NCBI GenBank assembly: GCA_030690945.1
Contig: JAUYFM010000038.1
Location: 1 to 64,000 of the forward strand
Source: Smithellaceae bacterium
Lineage (GTDB): Bacteria; Desulfobacterota; Syntrophia; Syntrophales; Smithellaceae
Direction: 5' to 3'
Length of the DNA stretch: 64,000 nt
Below, piece by piece: positions 44,221 through 52,070 of the stretch. The number at the start of each line of letters is the position of its first letter. Positions within the stretch are counted from its first letter, which is position 1. The notes under the pieces are model-generated. The model ran no database searches, had not been told where the DNA came from, and saw only the letters and a list, made by a program, of their open reading frames with translations. The translations under genes and the position numbers were made by a program.

Positions 44221-46116
44221 ATGTCCAAACCATTTTATATTACAACACCGATATATTATGTCAATGCCTCGCCGCACATCGGGCACGCCTATACCACCAT
44301 CGTCGCCGACGTCCTGGCCCGATACGCCCGCATGACTAGACGCGAAACATTTTTTGTCACCGGTACGGACGAGCATGGCGATAAAATCGCTGAAGCCGCT
44401 AAAAAGGCAGGCATTACGCCGAAAGAATACGCCGATTCCATCAGCGCGCAGTTCCGTCATCTGTGGCCCGAACTGGCTATCACCAATGATTACTTCATCC
44501 GGACGACCGACGCGAATCACATGGAAACCGTTCGTTCCATTTTGCAAAAAGTTTACGACGCGGGCGATATTTATTTCGGCGCTTATGAAGGATTTTACTG
44601 TGTCGGCTGCGAACGTTTCTACATGGAAAAGGAACTCGTGGCAGGCTTATGTCCCGACCACCAGACCGTGCCGGAGCATCGCAAAGAGAGTAATTACTTC
44701 TTCCGCATGAGCAAATATCAGGATTGGCTGATCCGGCACATCCAGGAAAACCCGGATTTTATCCGGCCGGAAAGGTATCGCAATGAAGTGCTGGCATTTC
44801 TGCGCGATCCGCTGGAAGATCTCTGTATATCTCGTCCCAAAACGCGCCTCACGTGGGGTATCACGCTGCCCTTCGATCAAAACTATGTGACGTATGTCTG
44901 GTTTGACGCACTGATCAATTACGTCACCGCGCTCGATTACCCGGACGGAGCAAATTTTAAAAAATTCTGGCCTGAGGCCCAGCATCTGATCGCCAAGGAT
45001 ATTTTAAAACCGCACGGCATCTACTGGCCGACCATGCTTAAAGCCGCGGGCATTGAGCCCTATCAGCACCTCAATGTTCATGGTTACTGGAATTCGGATT
45101 CAAGCAAGATGTCCAAGAGCCTGGGCAATGTTGTCCGGCCGTTGGACTTGAAGGACAAGTACGGGCTGGATGCTTTTCGCTACTTCCTGCTTCGGGATAT
45201 GGTTTTCGGCCTGGATTCCAACTTTTCCGAAGAGGCGTTTGTTTCGCGTCTCAATTCCGATCTGGCCAATGATCTCGGTAATCTGCTCAGCCGCACCATT
45301 ACCATGGCCATCAAATATTGCGACGGGAAAATTCCCGAGCCGCCAGCGCCTGATCAGGACAACAGTTTGCAGGCGGCAGCGCTCAAAGCGGTAACGGACG
45401 TGGAGGCATCTTTTGCCGACATGTCGCTGCATAAAGCGCTGATGGCCATCTGGGAAGTGATCGGCGCCGCCAATAAATATATTGTGGAAAACGAACCCTG
45501 GTCTCTGGCCAAGGATGCCGCCAACCGGGAAAAGCTTACGGCAATTATGTACCGGCTGCTGGAAGCGCTGCGCGCCATCGCCATCTTAATCTCTCCGTTC
45601 ATGCCTCAGGCGGCGGAAAAAATCCTGAGTCAAATCGGTCTGGAATTATCGCAAAAATTCGATCTGGATGTCATCCGTAAAAACGAAACACTGCCCGCGG
45701 GCCGCGCTTTAATTCGCGGCGAGTCGCTCTTTCCGCGCGTGAGCGCTGAAAAGGAAGCGACGACGCAACCAAAGAAAGTGGCCATCGACTTAAAGCCGGA
45801 AATTGAATATGATGAATTCGCCAAAGTGGACTTGCGCGTAGCAAAGATTCTGGCGGCCGAACCTGTTCCCAAATCCAACAAGCTTGTTAAACTGCGGATC
45901 GATATCGGAGAAGAGCGGAGCATTGTCGCGGGAATCGGCAAGGATTATAAGCCGGAAGAACTTGTCGGCAAATCCATTATCGTCGTGGCCAACCTGAAAC
46001 CGGCCAAGCTCATGGGCGTGGAATCACATGGCATGCTGTTGGCAACGGACGGCGTTGCCGGGCTGACGCTGCTGGGATTTGACCGCGAGCCGAATACGGG
46101 GGCAAAAGTTCGTTAA
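44221..46116 (+). CDS. metG: Methionyl-tRNA synthetase
   Basis: 631 residues. Class I signatures: HIGH variant SPHIGHAYTT and KMSKS in SSKMSKSLGN, plus zinc-binding cysteines (CVGCERFYMEKE... CPDHQ). The C-terminal 110 residues (from about EIEYDEFAKVDLRVAKILAA) form the tRNA-binding EMAP/OB domain. It charges tRNA-Met. I chose ATG 44221 with AAGGAGCC upstream, since the reading from 44167 overlaps ricT and lacks family similarity. Confidence 0.96.
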   Translation: MSKPFYITTPIYYVNASPHIGHAYTTIVADVLARYARMTRRETFFVTGTDEHGDKIAEAAKKAGITPKEYADSISAQFRHLWPELAITNDYFIRTTDANHMETVRSILQKVYDAGDIYFGAYEGFYCVGCERFYMEKELVAGLCPDHQTVPEHRKESNYFFRMSKYQDWLIRHIQENPDFIRPERYRNEVLAFLRDPLEDLCISRPKTRLTWGITLPFDQNYVTYVWFDALINYVTALDYPDGANFKKFWPEAQHLIAKDILKPHGIYWPTMLKAAGIEPYQHLNVHGYWNSDSSKMSKSLGNVVRPLDLKDKYGLDAFRYFLLRDMVFGLDSNFSEEAFVSRLNSDLANDLGNLLSRTITMAIKYCDGKIPEPPAPDQDNSLQAAALKAVTDVEASFADMSLHKALMAIWEVIGAANKYIVENEPWSLAKDAANREKLTAIMYRLLEALRAIAILISPFMPQAAEKILSQIGLELSQKFDLDVIRKNETLPAGRALIRGESLFPRVSAEKEATTQPKKVAIDLKPEIEYDEFAKVDLRVAKILAAEPVPKSNKLVKLRIDIGEERSIVAGIGKDYKPEELVGKSIIVVANLKPAKLMGVESHGMLLATDGVAGLTLLGFDREPNTGAKVR

Positions 46117-46133
46117 AACGGATTACATAATTG

Positions 46134-46200
46134 TAGGGAATGGTCTTGCCACCCGCATAACCTGAAGATCACGCGTGGGTGGTCGCGACCACCCACGCGG
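46134..46200. repeat. Long inverted repeat, family D, copy 2 (truncated)
   Basis: TAGGGAATGGTCTTGCCACCC matches copy 1 at 19569. The core CGCGTGGGTGGTCG/CGACCACCCACGCG (46172-46199) is a perfect 14-bp-per-arm palindrome. The right outer arm present in copy 1 is missing here. It lies between the convergent metG and cytochrome genes and could also act as a terminator. Confidence 0.75.
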
Positions 46201-46206
46201 TGTTTG

Positions 46207-46467
46207 TTAATTATTGAGTGTGTTGAGATATTTTAGAACAGCATTTCTTTCTTCCGGTTCGACTTTCGCGCCTTTTTTAATCATCCGGTCGAGGGTAGCT
46301 TCCCACTCCGAGGCATTTTTTTTGGCGCTTTCCACTTTTTTAATACCGTGGCACTTGGAACAGGCATTGTCCGCAATCGCTTTGCCGTCGGGCTGGGCAA
46401 AAGCAACTCCAACGGACAAAGCACACAAAAACACTGAGCTTACCAAAACCGCAAATACTCTTTTCAT
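46207..46467 (-). CDS. Small exported monoheme c-type cytochrome
   Basis: 86 residues. A signal peptide (MKRVFAVLVSSVFLCALSVG, cleavage near AFA) is followed by a single heme site CSKCH (about residue 36) and a short helical domain. A methionine ligand may be in RMIKKGAK. It is likely periplasmic, and its electron partner is unknown. The CcdA-like and TlpA-like proteins at 6.9-8.3 kb could serve its maturation. It precedes, in the same orientation, a DsbC-like gene 18 bp upstream. Confidence 0.83.
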   Translation of the reverse strand: MKRVFAVLVSSVFLCALSVGVAFAQPDGKAIADNACSKCHGIKKVESAKKNASEWEATLDRMIKKGAKVEPEERNAVLKYLNTLNN

Positions 46468-46485
46468 AAAAAACCTCCTTCCAAT

Positions 46486-47187
46486 TTATTCGGTTAACAG
46501 TTTTTCAATTGCCGGCTGATCAAAGCCGGACACGACCTGACCTTTGATATAAAACAGCGGTGTCGCGCGGACGCCGATTTTCGCAGAAGTCTCCCCGTGC
46601 GCTTTTATCAGTTCTTCAACGTTTTTATCTTTGCAGAGATTAAGCTGGGCGTTCCCATCCAGTTTCCCTCCTAAAACGTCGTCATAGGCTTTGGTTTTAT
46701 CCTTGGCGCACAAAATATGCTGAATTTTATTTGCCGAATCCTTAGACAAAGGGAGGAAAAAAACATACAGCGTCACATCATCTTTGCGCTTATCGAAAAA
46801 TTCAAAAGCACGACGGCAATAAAGGCAATTCGGGTCCGTAAACTTTACGACCTTCTTTTTCCCGTTGCCGATTTTCAGCGCTTTATCCAGGGACAGTTTG
46901 GCGAGCTGGGAGGTTATCCTTTTCGTGTTGCTTTCCTGTGTCAGATTTTTCCCGTCTTTAGAAATGATATTGCCCAGCAAAATAACATCGCCTTCCTGAA
47001 GATAATAATAAACCTGTCGGCCATTATAGACTTCATAGACGCCTTTGATGGACGTCTCGGTAAATGTTTCATAGGTATTTTTAGAGAAACTTTTTTTGAA
47101 TTGTTCTTCCGGCGTTATCTTTTGTGCAGGCGAGCATCCCGTAAGTAAAAAAAGAACCATGACAACAATGATCAATAATTTATTCAC
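46486..47187 (-). CDS. DsbC/DsbG-like thiol-disulfide lipoprotein
   Basis: 233 residues. A lipobox LLTGC (cysteine about residue 18) is followed by an N-terminal dimerisation-like part and a thioredoxin domain with the redox pair in FTDPNCLYCRRAFEFF and the cis-proline VRATPLFYI. These match the DsbC-type disulfide isomerase family with a membrane anchor. It probably acts on exported cysteine-rich proteins, and the gene next upstream encodes one. Confidence 0.82.
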   Translation of the reverse strand: MNKLLIIVVMVLFLLTGCSPAQKITPEEQFKKSFSKNTYETFTETSIKGVYEVYNGRQVYYYLQEGDVILLGNIISKDGKNLTQESNTKRITSQLAKLSLDKALKIGNGKKKVVKFTDPNCLYCRRAFEFFDKRKDDVTLYVFFLPLSKDSANKIQHILCAKDKTKAYDDVLGGKLDGNAQLNLCKDKNVEELIKAHGETSAKIGVRATPLFYIKGQVVSGFDQPAIEKLLTE

Positions 47188-47205
47188 GTGAGGACTCCTT
47201 TGTTA

Positions 47206-47484
47206 TTATTTATCAGACTGAGACCAACAATCATCCCATTCAGATGGAGCATGGCCTTCTGAATTACAAGTGGCAACGCAGGTTTGAAATACTGCCTCAC
47301 ATAGTCGCAAGTCTGCCTTTATATTTATACAGATTTGTTTTTTGCCGGCGCAACAACTCATGCAATTTTTTATGCGTTCTTCGCTTGTTTTTTCTGCGAC
47401 AGCGATGTCAGAAAAAGAGAAGATCAAAAAACACAAGATCATGACAAAACACAACATAAGGGGAAATACGCTCAACGGTTTCAT
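47206..47484 (-). CDS. Small exported cysteine-rich protein of unknown function
   Basis: 92 residues. A signal peptide (MKPLSVFPLMLCFVMILCFL, cleavage about residue 30) precedes a mature part of about 60 residues with eight cysteines: KNCMSCCAGKKQICI, ADLRLCEAVFQTC, VATCNS and WDDCW. The even number and export fit a disulfide-bonded peptide. No heme motif (CxxCH) is present. I do not recognise the family. It is encoded next to the DsbC-like lipoprotein, a natural folding catalyst, and 18 bp upstream of it in the same orientation. Confidence 0.6.
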   Translation of the reverse strand: MKPLSVFPLMLCFVMILCFLIFSFSDIAVAEKTSEERIKNCMSCCAGKKQICINIKADLRLCEAVFQTCVATCNSEGHAPSEWDDCWSQSDK

Positions 47485-47583
47485 GCTGTCACCTTCTTCA
47501 ATTGAAATGACCGACCTGTTTGTTACTTACTACTTGAAAAAAAGTATGTCCACCAAATTGATGGCTATCGCAGCCGGCATAGA

Positions 47584-48375
47584 TCAACCTCCCTGGATCA
47601 TATCGATGAACTCAGGCAACATCAGGATCTTGACCTGCTTCTCCTTCGGCATATTGAAAACCGCCTGGAAGTAACATCCGGTGCAAATGTGAACCATGCA
47701 GTCCGTTTTGACATGATTGATCATATGGGCCAGACCGTCCGGTTTGTAGCAACAAGCGGGCGCGCCGATCCGGTTAATGGAAAGTCCCTCGATCTTGCGA
47801 AAAACCGCATTGGTCGATTGCAGATCCATGGGGACTTTGGCAAAATTTTGGTGGAGCTTGTAGCAACCGGCGTAATAGTCGATTTCATGAGGCCATTGCA
47901 GATCGCTGACCAATTCGGCCAAGGCCTGGGGATAAAAGACGATGTCTTCCTCGGGGAAGGCATATTTGTAAATAGGATAGCATGGGGAGCAGAAGAGGAT
48001 CAGTCTCCGGGCCCCCAGTTTTTTCATCTGCTCGATATTCAATCCGGCAAATTCTTTGGAATAAGTCCGGCATTGGGCCATTGCCTCGTCGTCTTTGGCC
48101 TTGATGGCCGGGCGATAGAGGTAGTTTCCGCAGCAGTATTCTTTTGATAGAAAGGTAAAATCCATGCCGCCCCGTTCCAGAACGCAGGCAAATTTCCGGA
48201 TCACTGAAGGCATAAGCTTGAGATTCTGGCAACCCATGATGACAACATTCTGGGCCTGCCGATCATAAGGAAGACCCAGGGAATCCATGATCTCTGCTCT
48301 GTTCGGCTGATCCTCAAGAACATGGCCGTTGGAACGGATATGTTCAACCATCTGTTCATTGATCAAGGTGTGCAT
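47584..48375 (-). CDS. HdrB-like cysteine-rich (CCG) domain protein
   Basis: 263 residues with two cysteine-rich CCG-type repeats like those of heterodisulfide reductase subunit B and related iron-sulfur proteins. Visible are VIMGCQN, KEYCCGNYLYR, LILFCSPCYPIYK, then YYAGCYKLHQ, APACCYKPDG and HICTGCYFQAVF. GGGAGG precedes the ATG. No HdrA, HdrC or acyl-CoA dehydrogenase partner is adjacent. It is divergent from the QueG-like gene at 48489. A role in electron transfer is inferred, and the substrate is unknown. Confidence 0.7.
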   Translation of the reverse strand: MHTLINEQMVEHIRSNGHVLEDQPNRAEIMDSLGLPYDRQAQNVVIMGCQNLKLMPSVIRKFACVLERGGMDFTFLSKEYCCGNYLYRPAIKAKDDEAMAQCRTYSKEFAGLNIEQMKKLGARRLILFCSPCYPIYKYAFPEEDIVFYPQALAELVSDLQWPHEIDYYAGCYKLHQNFAKVPMDLQSTNAVFRKIEGLSINRIGAPACCYKPDGLAHMINHVKTDCMVHICTGCYFQAVFNMPKEKQVKILMLPEFIDMIQGG

Positions 48376-48407
48376 GGTTTATCCTCCCTTTTAGGATAAA
48401 AAGATCA

Positions 48408-48436
48408 TTGACAGGTCAGAATTATAAATATAACAA
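48408..48436 (+). promoter_or_regulatory. Weak candidate promoter for the QueG-like gene
   Basis: TTGACA (48408-48413) with TAACAA at 17-bp or TATAAC at 15-bp spacing, in the divergent gap. Confidence 0.3.
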
Positions 48437-48488
48437 GTTGCACCTGCTGTAAAGGCCATTATATCCTGATGAAGAGAAGGCACCGCTC

Positions 48489-49415
48489 GTGGTAAGTTTC
48501 CCCGTGGACAACCGAACAAGGAATCGCCTCGAATCAAATCCAAATCGATTCATTGAAGACGTCATAAAAAAGTTTGTCCGCACAAGCCCCTTCAATCAGC
48601 TAGAGGCATTTGGAAACGATCTGATTTTTGAAACGCCACTGATCGGTTTTGCCGACGGGAATGATGCGCTTTTTACTGATTATAAACAAGTGGTTCACAA
48701 ACAACATTTTACGCCACGAGAAATCCTCACCAAATATCTTGCGGAAAAATTAAAAGAGGAATCCCCTGAGATCAAAAGCGTTAACGTTATTTCTTTCGTC
48801 TTGCCCATAAACCGAAAGACAAAGACCAGTAACGCACGGGAAATAGAAGGCCCTTCTCTTCGCTGGAACAATACCCGCTGGCAGGGCCAGAATTTCATCA
48901 CAGAACTTTCCCGTCATCTGGTTTTTGTGCTTGAACAGTTCGGAGTCCATGCCTTGGCACCCGAACTGTCGCCATACTATAAAATTTTCACGCCTCCTGA
49001 CAACCTTGCCTCCAGCTGGTCCCAACGGCATATGGCCTATGCCGCCGGGTTGGGAACCTTCAGTCTGAATGACGGGTTCATTACGCCCAAAGGGATGGCG
49101 ATGCGATGTGGAAGCGTGGTTACAAACCTGGCGCTTTCGCCCTCACCCAGACCTTACGCGCATCATCTGGCAAATTGTCTTTTCTACGCCACAGGAAAGT
49201 GTGGGGTATGCATCCGACGCTGCCCTGGCGATGCGCTCAGTGAAAAAGGTCACGACAAGACCAGATGTCTCCATATCCTGTTCGATAAGCAGAAACCATG
49301 GATGGACGGCGCCCATGGGCCCGGCTACGTGGGGTTGTATGCCGGGTGCGGTTTGTGCCAGACAGGCGTTCCCTGCGAGAGCCGGATTCCAGTATCCGGT
49401 AGCCAAAAGAGATGA
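48489..49415 (+). CDS. QueG-related iron-sulfur protein (4Fe-4S double-cluster type)
   Basis: 308 residues. The C-terminus carries two iron-sulfur motifs, CGVCIRRCPGDALSE and CGLCQTGVPCES. The middle segment HMAYAAGLGTFSLNDGFITP is the family-specific strand-loop of epoxyqueuosine reductase/reductive dehalogenase-like proteins (compare AGLGWIGKNTLLI in QueG). The N-terminal half is unlike QueG, so the substrate is probably different. It starts with GTG; AGAAGG lies upstream. It is transcribed away from the HdrB-like gene. Confidence 0.65.
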   Translation: MVSFPVDNRTRNRLESNPNRFIEDVIKKFVRTSPFNQLEAFGNDLIFETPLIGFADGNDALFTDYKQVVHKQHFTPREILTKYLAEKLKEESPEIKSVNVISFVLPINRKTKTSNAREIEGPSLRWNNTRWQGQNFITELSRHLVFVLEQFGVHALAPELSPYYKIFTPPDNLASSWSQRHMAYAAGLGTFSLNDGFITPKGMAMRCGSVVTNLALSPSPRPYAHHLANCLFYATGKCGVCIRRCPGDALSEKGHDKTRCLHILFDKQKPWMDGAHGPGYVGLYAGCGLCQTGVPCESRIPVSGSQKR

Positions 49416-49416
49416 A

Positions 49417-49566
49417 ATGGATGTGGATGGGGAATCCCTTCTGGAAACATTGGAACGCCTTTCCTTTCTGGCCACGGAAATTTCCGACCTGGCCGAGTTG
49501 GATATCAATCCTCTCCTGGTCGACGCATCAGGTTGCAAGGCCGTAGATGCCCGGATTATCTGGTAA
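49417..49566 (+). pseudogene. C-terminal remnant of an ADP-forming acyl-CoA synthetase
   Basis: 49 codons, MDVDGESLLETLERLSFLAT then DLAELDINPLLVDASGCKAV and DARIIW. This is the last strand-helix of the ATP-grasp (beta) domain of ADP-forming acyl-CoA synthetases (family pattern IAELDINPL..DARI). Nothing of the preceding roughly 600 residues is present. It is fused in place directly after the QueG-like gene, suggesting that gene replaced the rest. Confidence 0.78.
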
Positions 49567-49654
49567 TTTAGTTTTTAACTAAAAGATAATATCAAAACGT
49601 CCCATGCCCTGTGCTCACCGTCCCAGCGAAGAGAAAAATGTTGACCAAGTCCCT

Positions 49655-49697
49655 AAAAATAAATAAAGGGCTAACCGATGAAACCAGTTAACCCCTT
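49655..49697 (-). terminator. Rho-independent terminator of the tRNA-Leu gene
   Basis: On the minus strand, AAGGGGTTAACTGG, a short loop and CGGTTAGCCCTTT form a stem, followed by the T-rich ATTTATTTTT. Confidence 0.75.
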
Positions 49698-49707
49698 GAT
49701 TTTTTAA

Positions 49708-49794
49708 TGGTGCCGAAGCCGGGATTTGAACCCGGACAAGCGTACGCTCACTAGACCCTGAACCTAGCGCGTCTACCAATTCCGCCACTTCGGC
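49708..49794 (-). tRNA. tRNA-Leu (anticodon CAG)
   Basis: 87 nt including an encoded CCA. The acceptor stem GCCGAAG pairs with CTTCGGC; the D-arm has GCGGAATTGGTAGACGC; the anticodon stem CTAGG/TCTAG carries loop TTCAGGG (anticodon CAG, reads CUG); a long variable arm is present; and the T-arm holds GGTTCAAATC. These are type II leucine tRNA features. Confidence 0.95.
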
Positions 49795-49911
49795 ATGCGA
49801 ACAGTGCACTATAATGAACGAAGGCATCTTGTCAAGTTAAAATGAGCTTGAATTTAATACTCAAAATGCTATGTTACGACGCTGACCGACTTAAGTGGTG
49901 GGAAAAAAGTA

Positions 49912-50859
49912 ATGATTGTTTTTGAAGGAATTGAAACGATAACAAAAGATTACCGGGGGGCATTTGTCACCATCGGCAATTTTGACGGTGTGCATCTGAG
50001 CCATCAGCATATCTGCCGCAAGCTTGCTTCCGAGGCAAAAAGCGCCGGACAGAAATCGCTGGTGATTACCTTTGACCCGCATCCCAAAATGATTCTTCAT
50101 CCGAACATCCATCCCTTTTACCTGATTACCACACGGTCTGAGAAGATGGATTTGCTGGAAAGTTGCGGCGTCGATGCGACGGTAATCATCACCTTTGACA
50201 TGAAATATTCCAAGATAACCGCCGAGCAGTTTGTGCAGGATTTTTTGTGGAAAAAACTGGCCATTACTAAAATCATTATCGGGCATGATTACACTTTCGG
50301 ACAGGCCAGACAGGGCAACGACGCCTACCTGAAGACTCAGGGACGAAAACTCGGTTTTTCCGTGGAAGTGATTCAGGCGTTTAAAATAGGCGATGAGATT
50401 GTCAGCAGCACGTTGATACGCAATTACATTCTGGCCGGCGATGTTCAGGCCGTAACCCGTTTGCTGGGGCGCTATTATGACGTTGCGGGCACCGTAGGCA
50501 GCGGCGCAGGACGAGGCGCCGGCCTGGGGTATCCTACCGCCAACATCGAGCCGGAAAAAGAATTGTTGCCGCCGCCGGGTATTTACGCGGCATTTGTCAC
50601 GGTTGATGGCAATCAATACATGGGGGCGCTCAATATCGGAGCAAAACCGACCTTTGAAGATTATACATCCACGTTTGAGGTATTCCTCCTGGACTATGCG
50701 GGTGACCTGCGCGGAAAAAAAATAAATGTGCTTTTTGTGGAGAAGCTGCGGGACATTGTCAAATTTGACGGTCCCGAAAGCTTGAAGCGTCAGATCGCGG
50801 CAGACGTGGAAAAAACTAAAGAACTACTAACAAAATACAATTTCGATTCCAAAGGATAA
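49912..50859 (+). CDS. ribF: Bifunctional riboflavin kinase / FAD synthetase
   Basis: 315 residues. The N-terminal adenylyltransferase has TIGNFDGVHLSHQHI, IGHDYTFGQARQG and SSTLIR; the C-terminal flavokinase has GYPTANIEPEKELLPPPGIY, GALNIGAKPTF and EVFLLDY. It makes FMN and FAD. It stands alone, between the tRNA gene and a family B element that overlaps its last 25 bp. Confidence 0.95.
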   Translation: MIVFEGIETITKDYRGAFVTIGNFDGVHLSHQHICRKLASEAKSAGQKSLVITFDPHPKMILHPNIHPFYLITTRSEKMDLLESCGVDATVIITFDMKYSKITAEQFVQDFLWKKLAITKIIIGHDYTFGQARQGNDAYLKTQGRKLGFSVEVIQAFKIGDEIVSSTLIRNYILAGDVQAVTRLLGRYYDVAGTVGSGAGRGAGLGYPTANIEPEKELLPPPGIYAAFVTVDGNQYMGALNIGAKPTFEDYTSTFEVFLLDYAGDLRGKKINVLFVEKLRDIVKFDGPESLKRQIAADVEKTKELLTKYNFDSKG

Positions 50860-50960
50860 CGCGGCGGCAAGGAGGAGGTGCCGGAGGCGTATAAAGGATA
50901 ATACGTTGAGGGCGTCGAGGGCGCAGCCAACAAAGTTAGCCGAAGAAAGCGGAATTGTAT
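50835..50960. repeat. Structured intergenic element, family B, copy 2
   Basis: The core GCGGCGGCAAGGAGGAGGTG (50861-50880), GGCGTATAAAGGATAATACGT and GCGCAGCCAACAAAGTTAGC matches copy 1. The outer arms are unrelated to copy 1 (ATACAATT and part of TTCC on the left, GGAATTGTAT on the right), but pair with each other, with a 4-base bulge. The left arm lies inside the end of ribF. Confidence 0.75.
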
Positions 50961-50985
50961 CAAATAATTTTGGAGGATATTTTAC

Positions 50986-52065
50986 ATGTTAAAAATTGCT
51001 ATTGTAGGCGCGACCGGTATCGTGGGTCAGCAGGCGATCGTAAGCCTTTTGGGACATCCCTGGTTTAAAATCACCAAGTTGGCTGCTTCGGAGCGCTCGG
51101 CCGGTAAGAAATACATTGATGCTTTAAGGGACGCCAACGGCTCCATCCGCTGGTGGTGCACGGAAGAGCTGCCTGCGGACATCGCCAATATGGTCGTGGA
51201 AGAAGCAGCAAGCTTCGATCCGACTTCCGTGGACATTATTTTCTCGACCATGGATACCGGTCCCGCCAAAGAGCTGGAACCGAAGTACGCCAAAACCACC
51301 CCGGTCATCAGCACCGCCTCGGCTTTTCGTTATGAAGCCGATACCCCCATTCTGGTGGGCGGCGTCAATATGGATCACGCGGCGCTTCTGGCCGTGCAGC
51401 AGAAAAACCGCGGCTGGAAGGGATTCATTTCACCCAAATCCAACTGCACCATCGCGGGTCTGGTGGTTTCGTTAAAACCGATCCTGGACAACTTCGGCGT
51501 CAAGCAGGTGATGATGACCTCTTTGCAGGCCATGTCCGGCGCGGGCCGCACCCCCGGGCTTTCCGCTATGGATATGATGGAAAATGTCGTCCCCTATATT
51601 CCGGGTGAAGAGCCGAAAGTCGAAACCGAACCGCAGAAGATTTTGGGGAAATTTACCGGCAGCACCATTCAGGACGCGAAATTCGGCATTACCGCCGCCT
51701 GCAACCGCGTACCGGTACTTGACGGCCACATGGTTTGCGCGTTTGTGCAGACCGAAAAACCCTGCTCACCGGAGGATGTGAAAAGAGTGATGGTGGATTA
51801 CGGGAAAGATTTTGCCGAACTGCATCTGCCCAGTTCACCAGCCCATCTGATTGATGTTACCGATGATCCGTTCCGTCCGCAGCCACGCGTGGATCGCGAT
51901 AAAGGCGGCGGCATGACCGTGAGCGTCGGCCGTATCCGTAAAGATCCGATTATCGAAAACGGCATCAAATATGTCTGCCTGGCGCATAACACCAAGCTGG
52001 GCGCGGCCAAAGGCGCTCTGCAAACCGCGGAGTATCTGGTCAAGAATTATCTCAAACTTGTCTAA
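50986..52065 (+). CDS. asd: Aspartate-semialdehyde dehydrogenase
   Basis: 359 residues. The NADP-binding opening IAIVGATGIVGQQAI, the active-site cysteine in SPKSNCTIAGLV, and SGAGRTPGLSAMDMMENVVP, which resembles the archaeal/fungal branch rather than the E. coli branch. It makes aspartate semialdehyde for lysine, methionine and threonine. GGAGG precedes the ATG. The family B element ends 26 bp upstream. Confidence 0.92.
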   Translation: MLKIAIVGATGIVGQQAIVSLLGHPWFKITKLAASERSAGKKYIDALRDANGSIRWWCTEELPADIANMVVEEAASFDPTSVDIIFSTMDTGPAKELEPKYAKTTPVISTASAFRYEADTPILVGGVNMDHAALLAVQQKNRGWKGFISPKSNCTIAGLVVSLKPILDNFGVKQVMMTSLQAMSGAGRTPGLSAMDMMENVVPYIPGEEPKVETEPQKILGKFTGSTIQDAKFGITAACNRVPVLDGHMVCAFVQTEKPCSPEDVKRVMVDYGKDFAELHLPSSPAHLIDVTDDPFRPQPRVDRDKGGGMTVSVGRIRKDPIIENGIKYVCLAHNTKLGAAKGALQTAEYLVKNYLKLV

Positions 52066-52070
52066 CCTCA

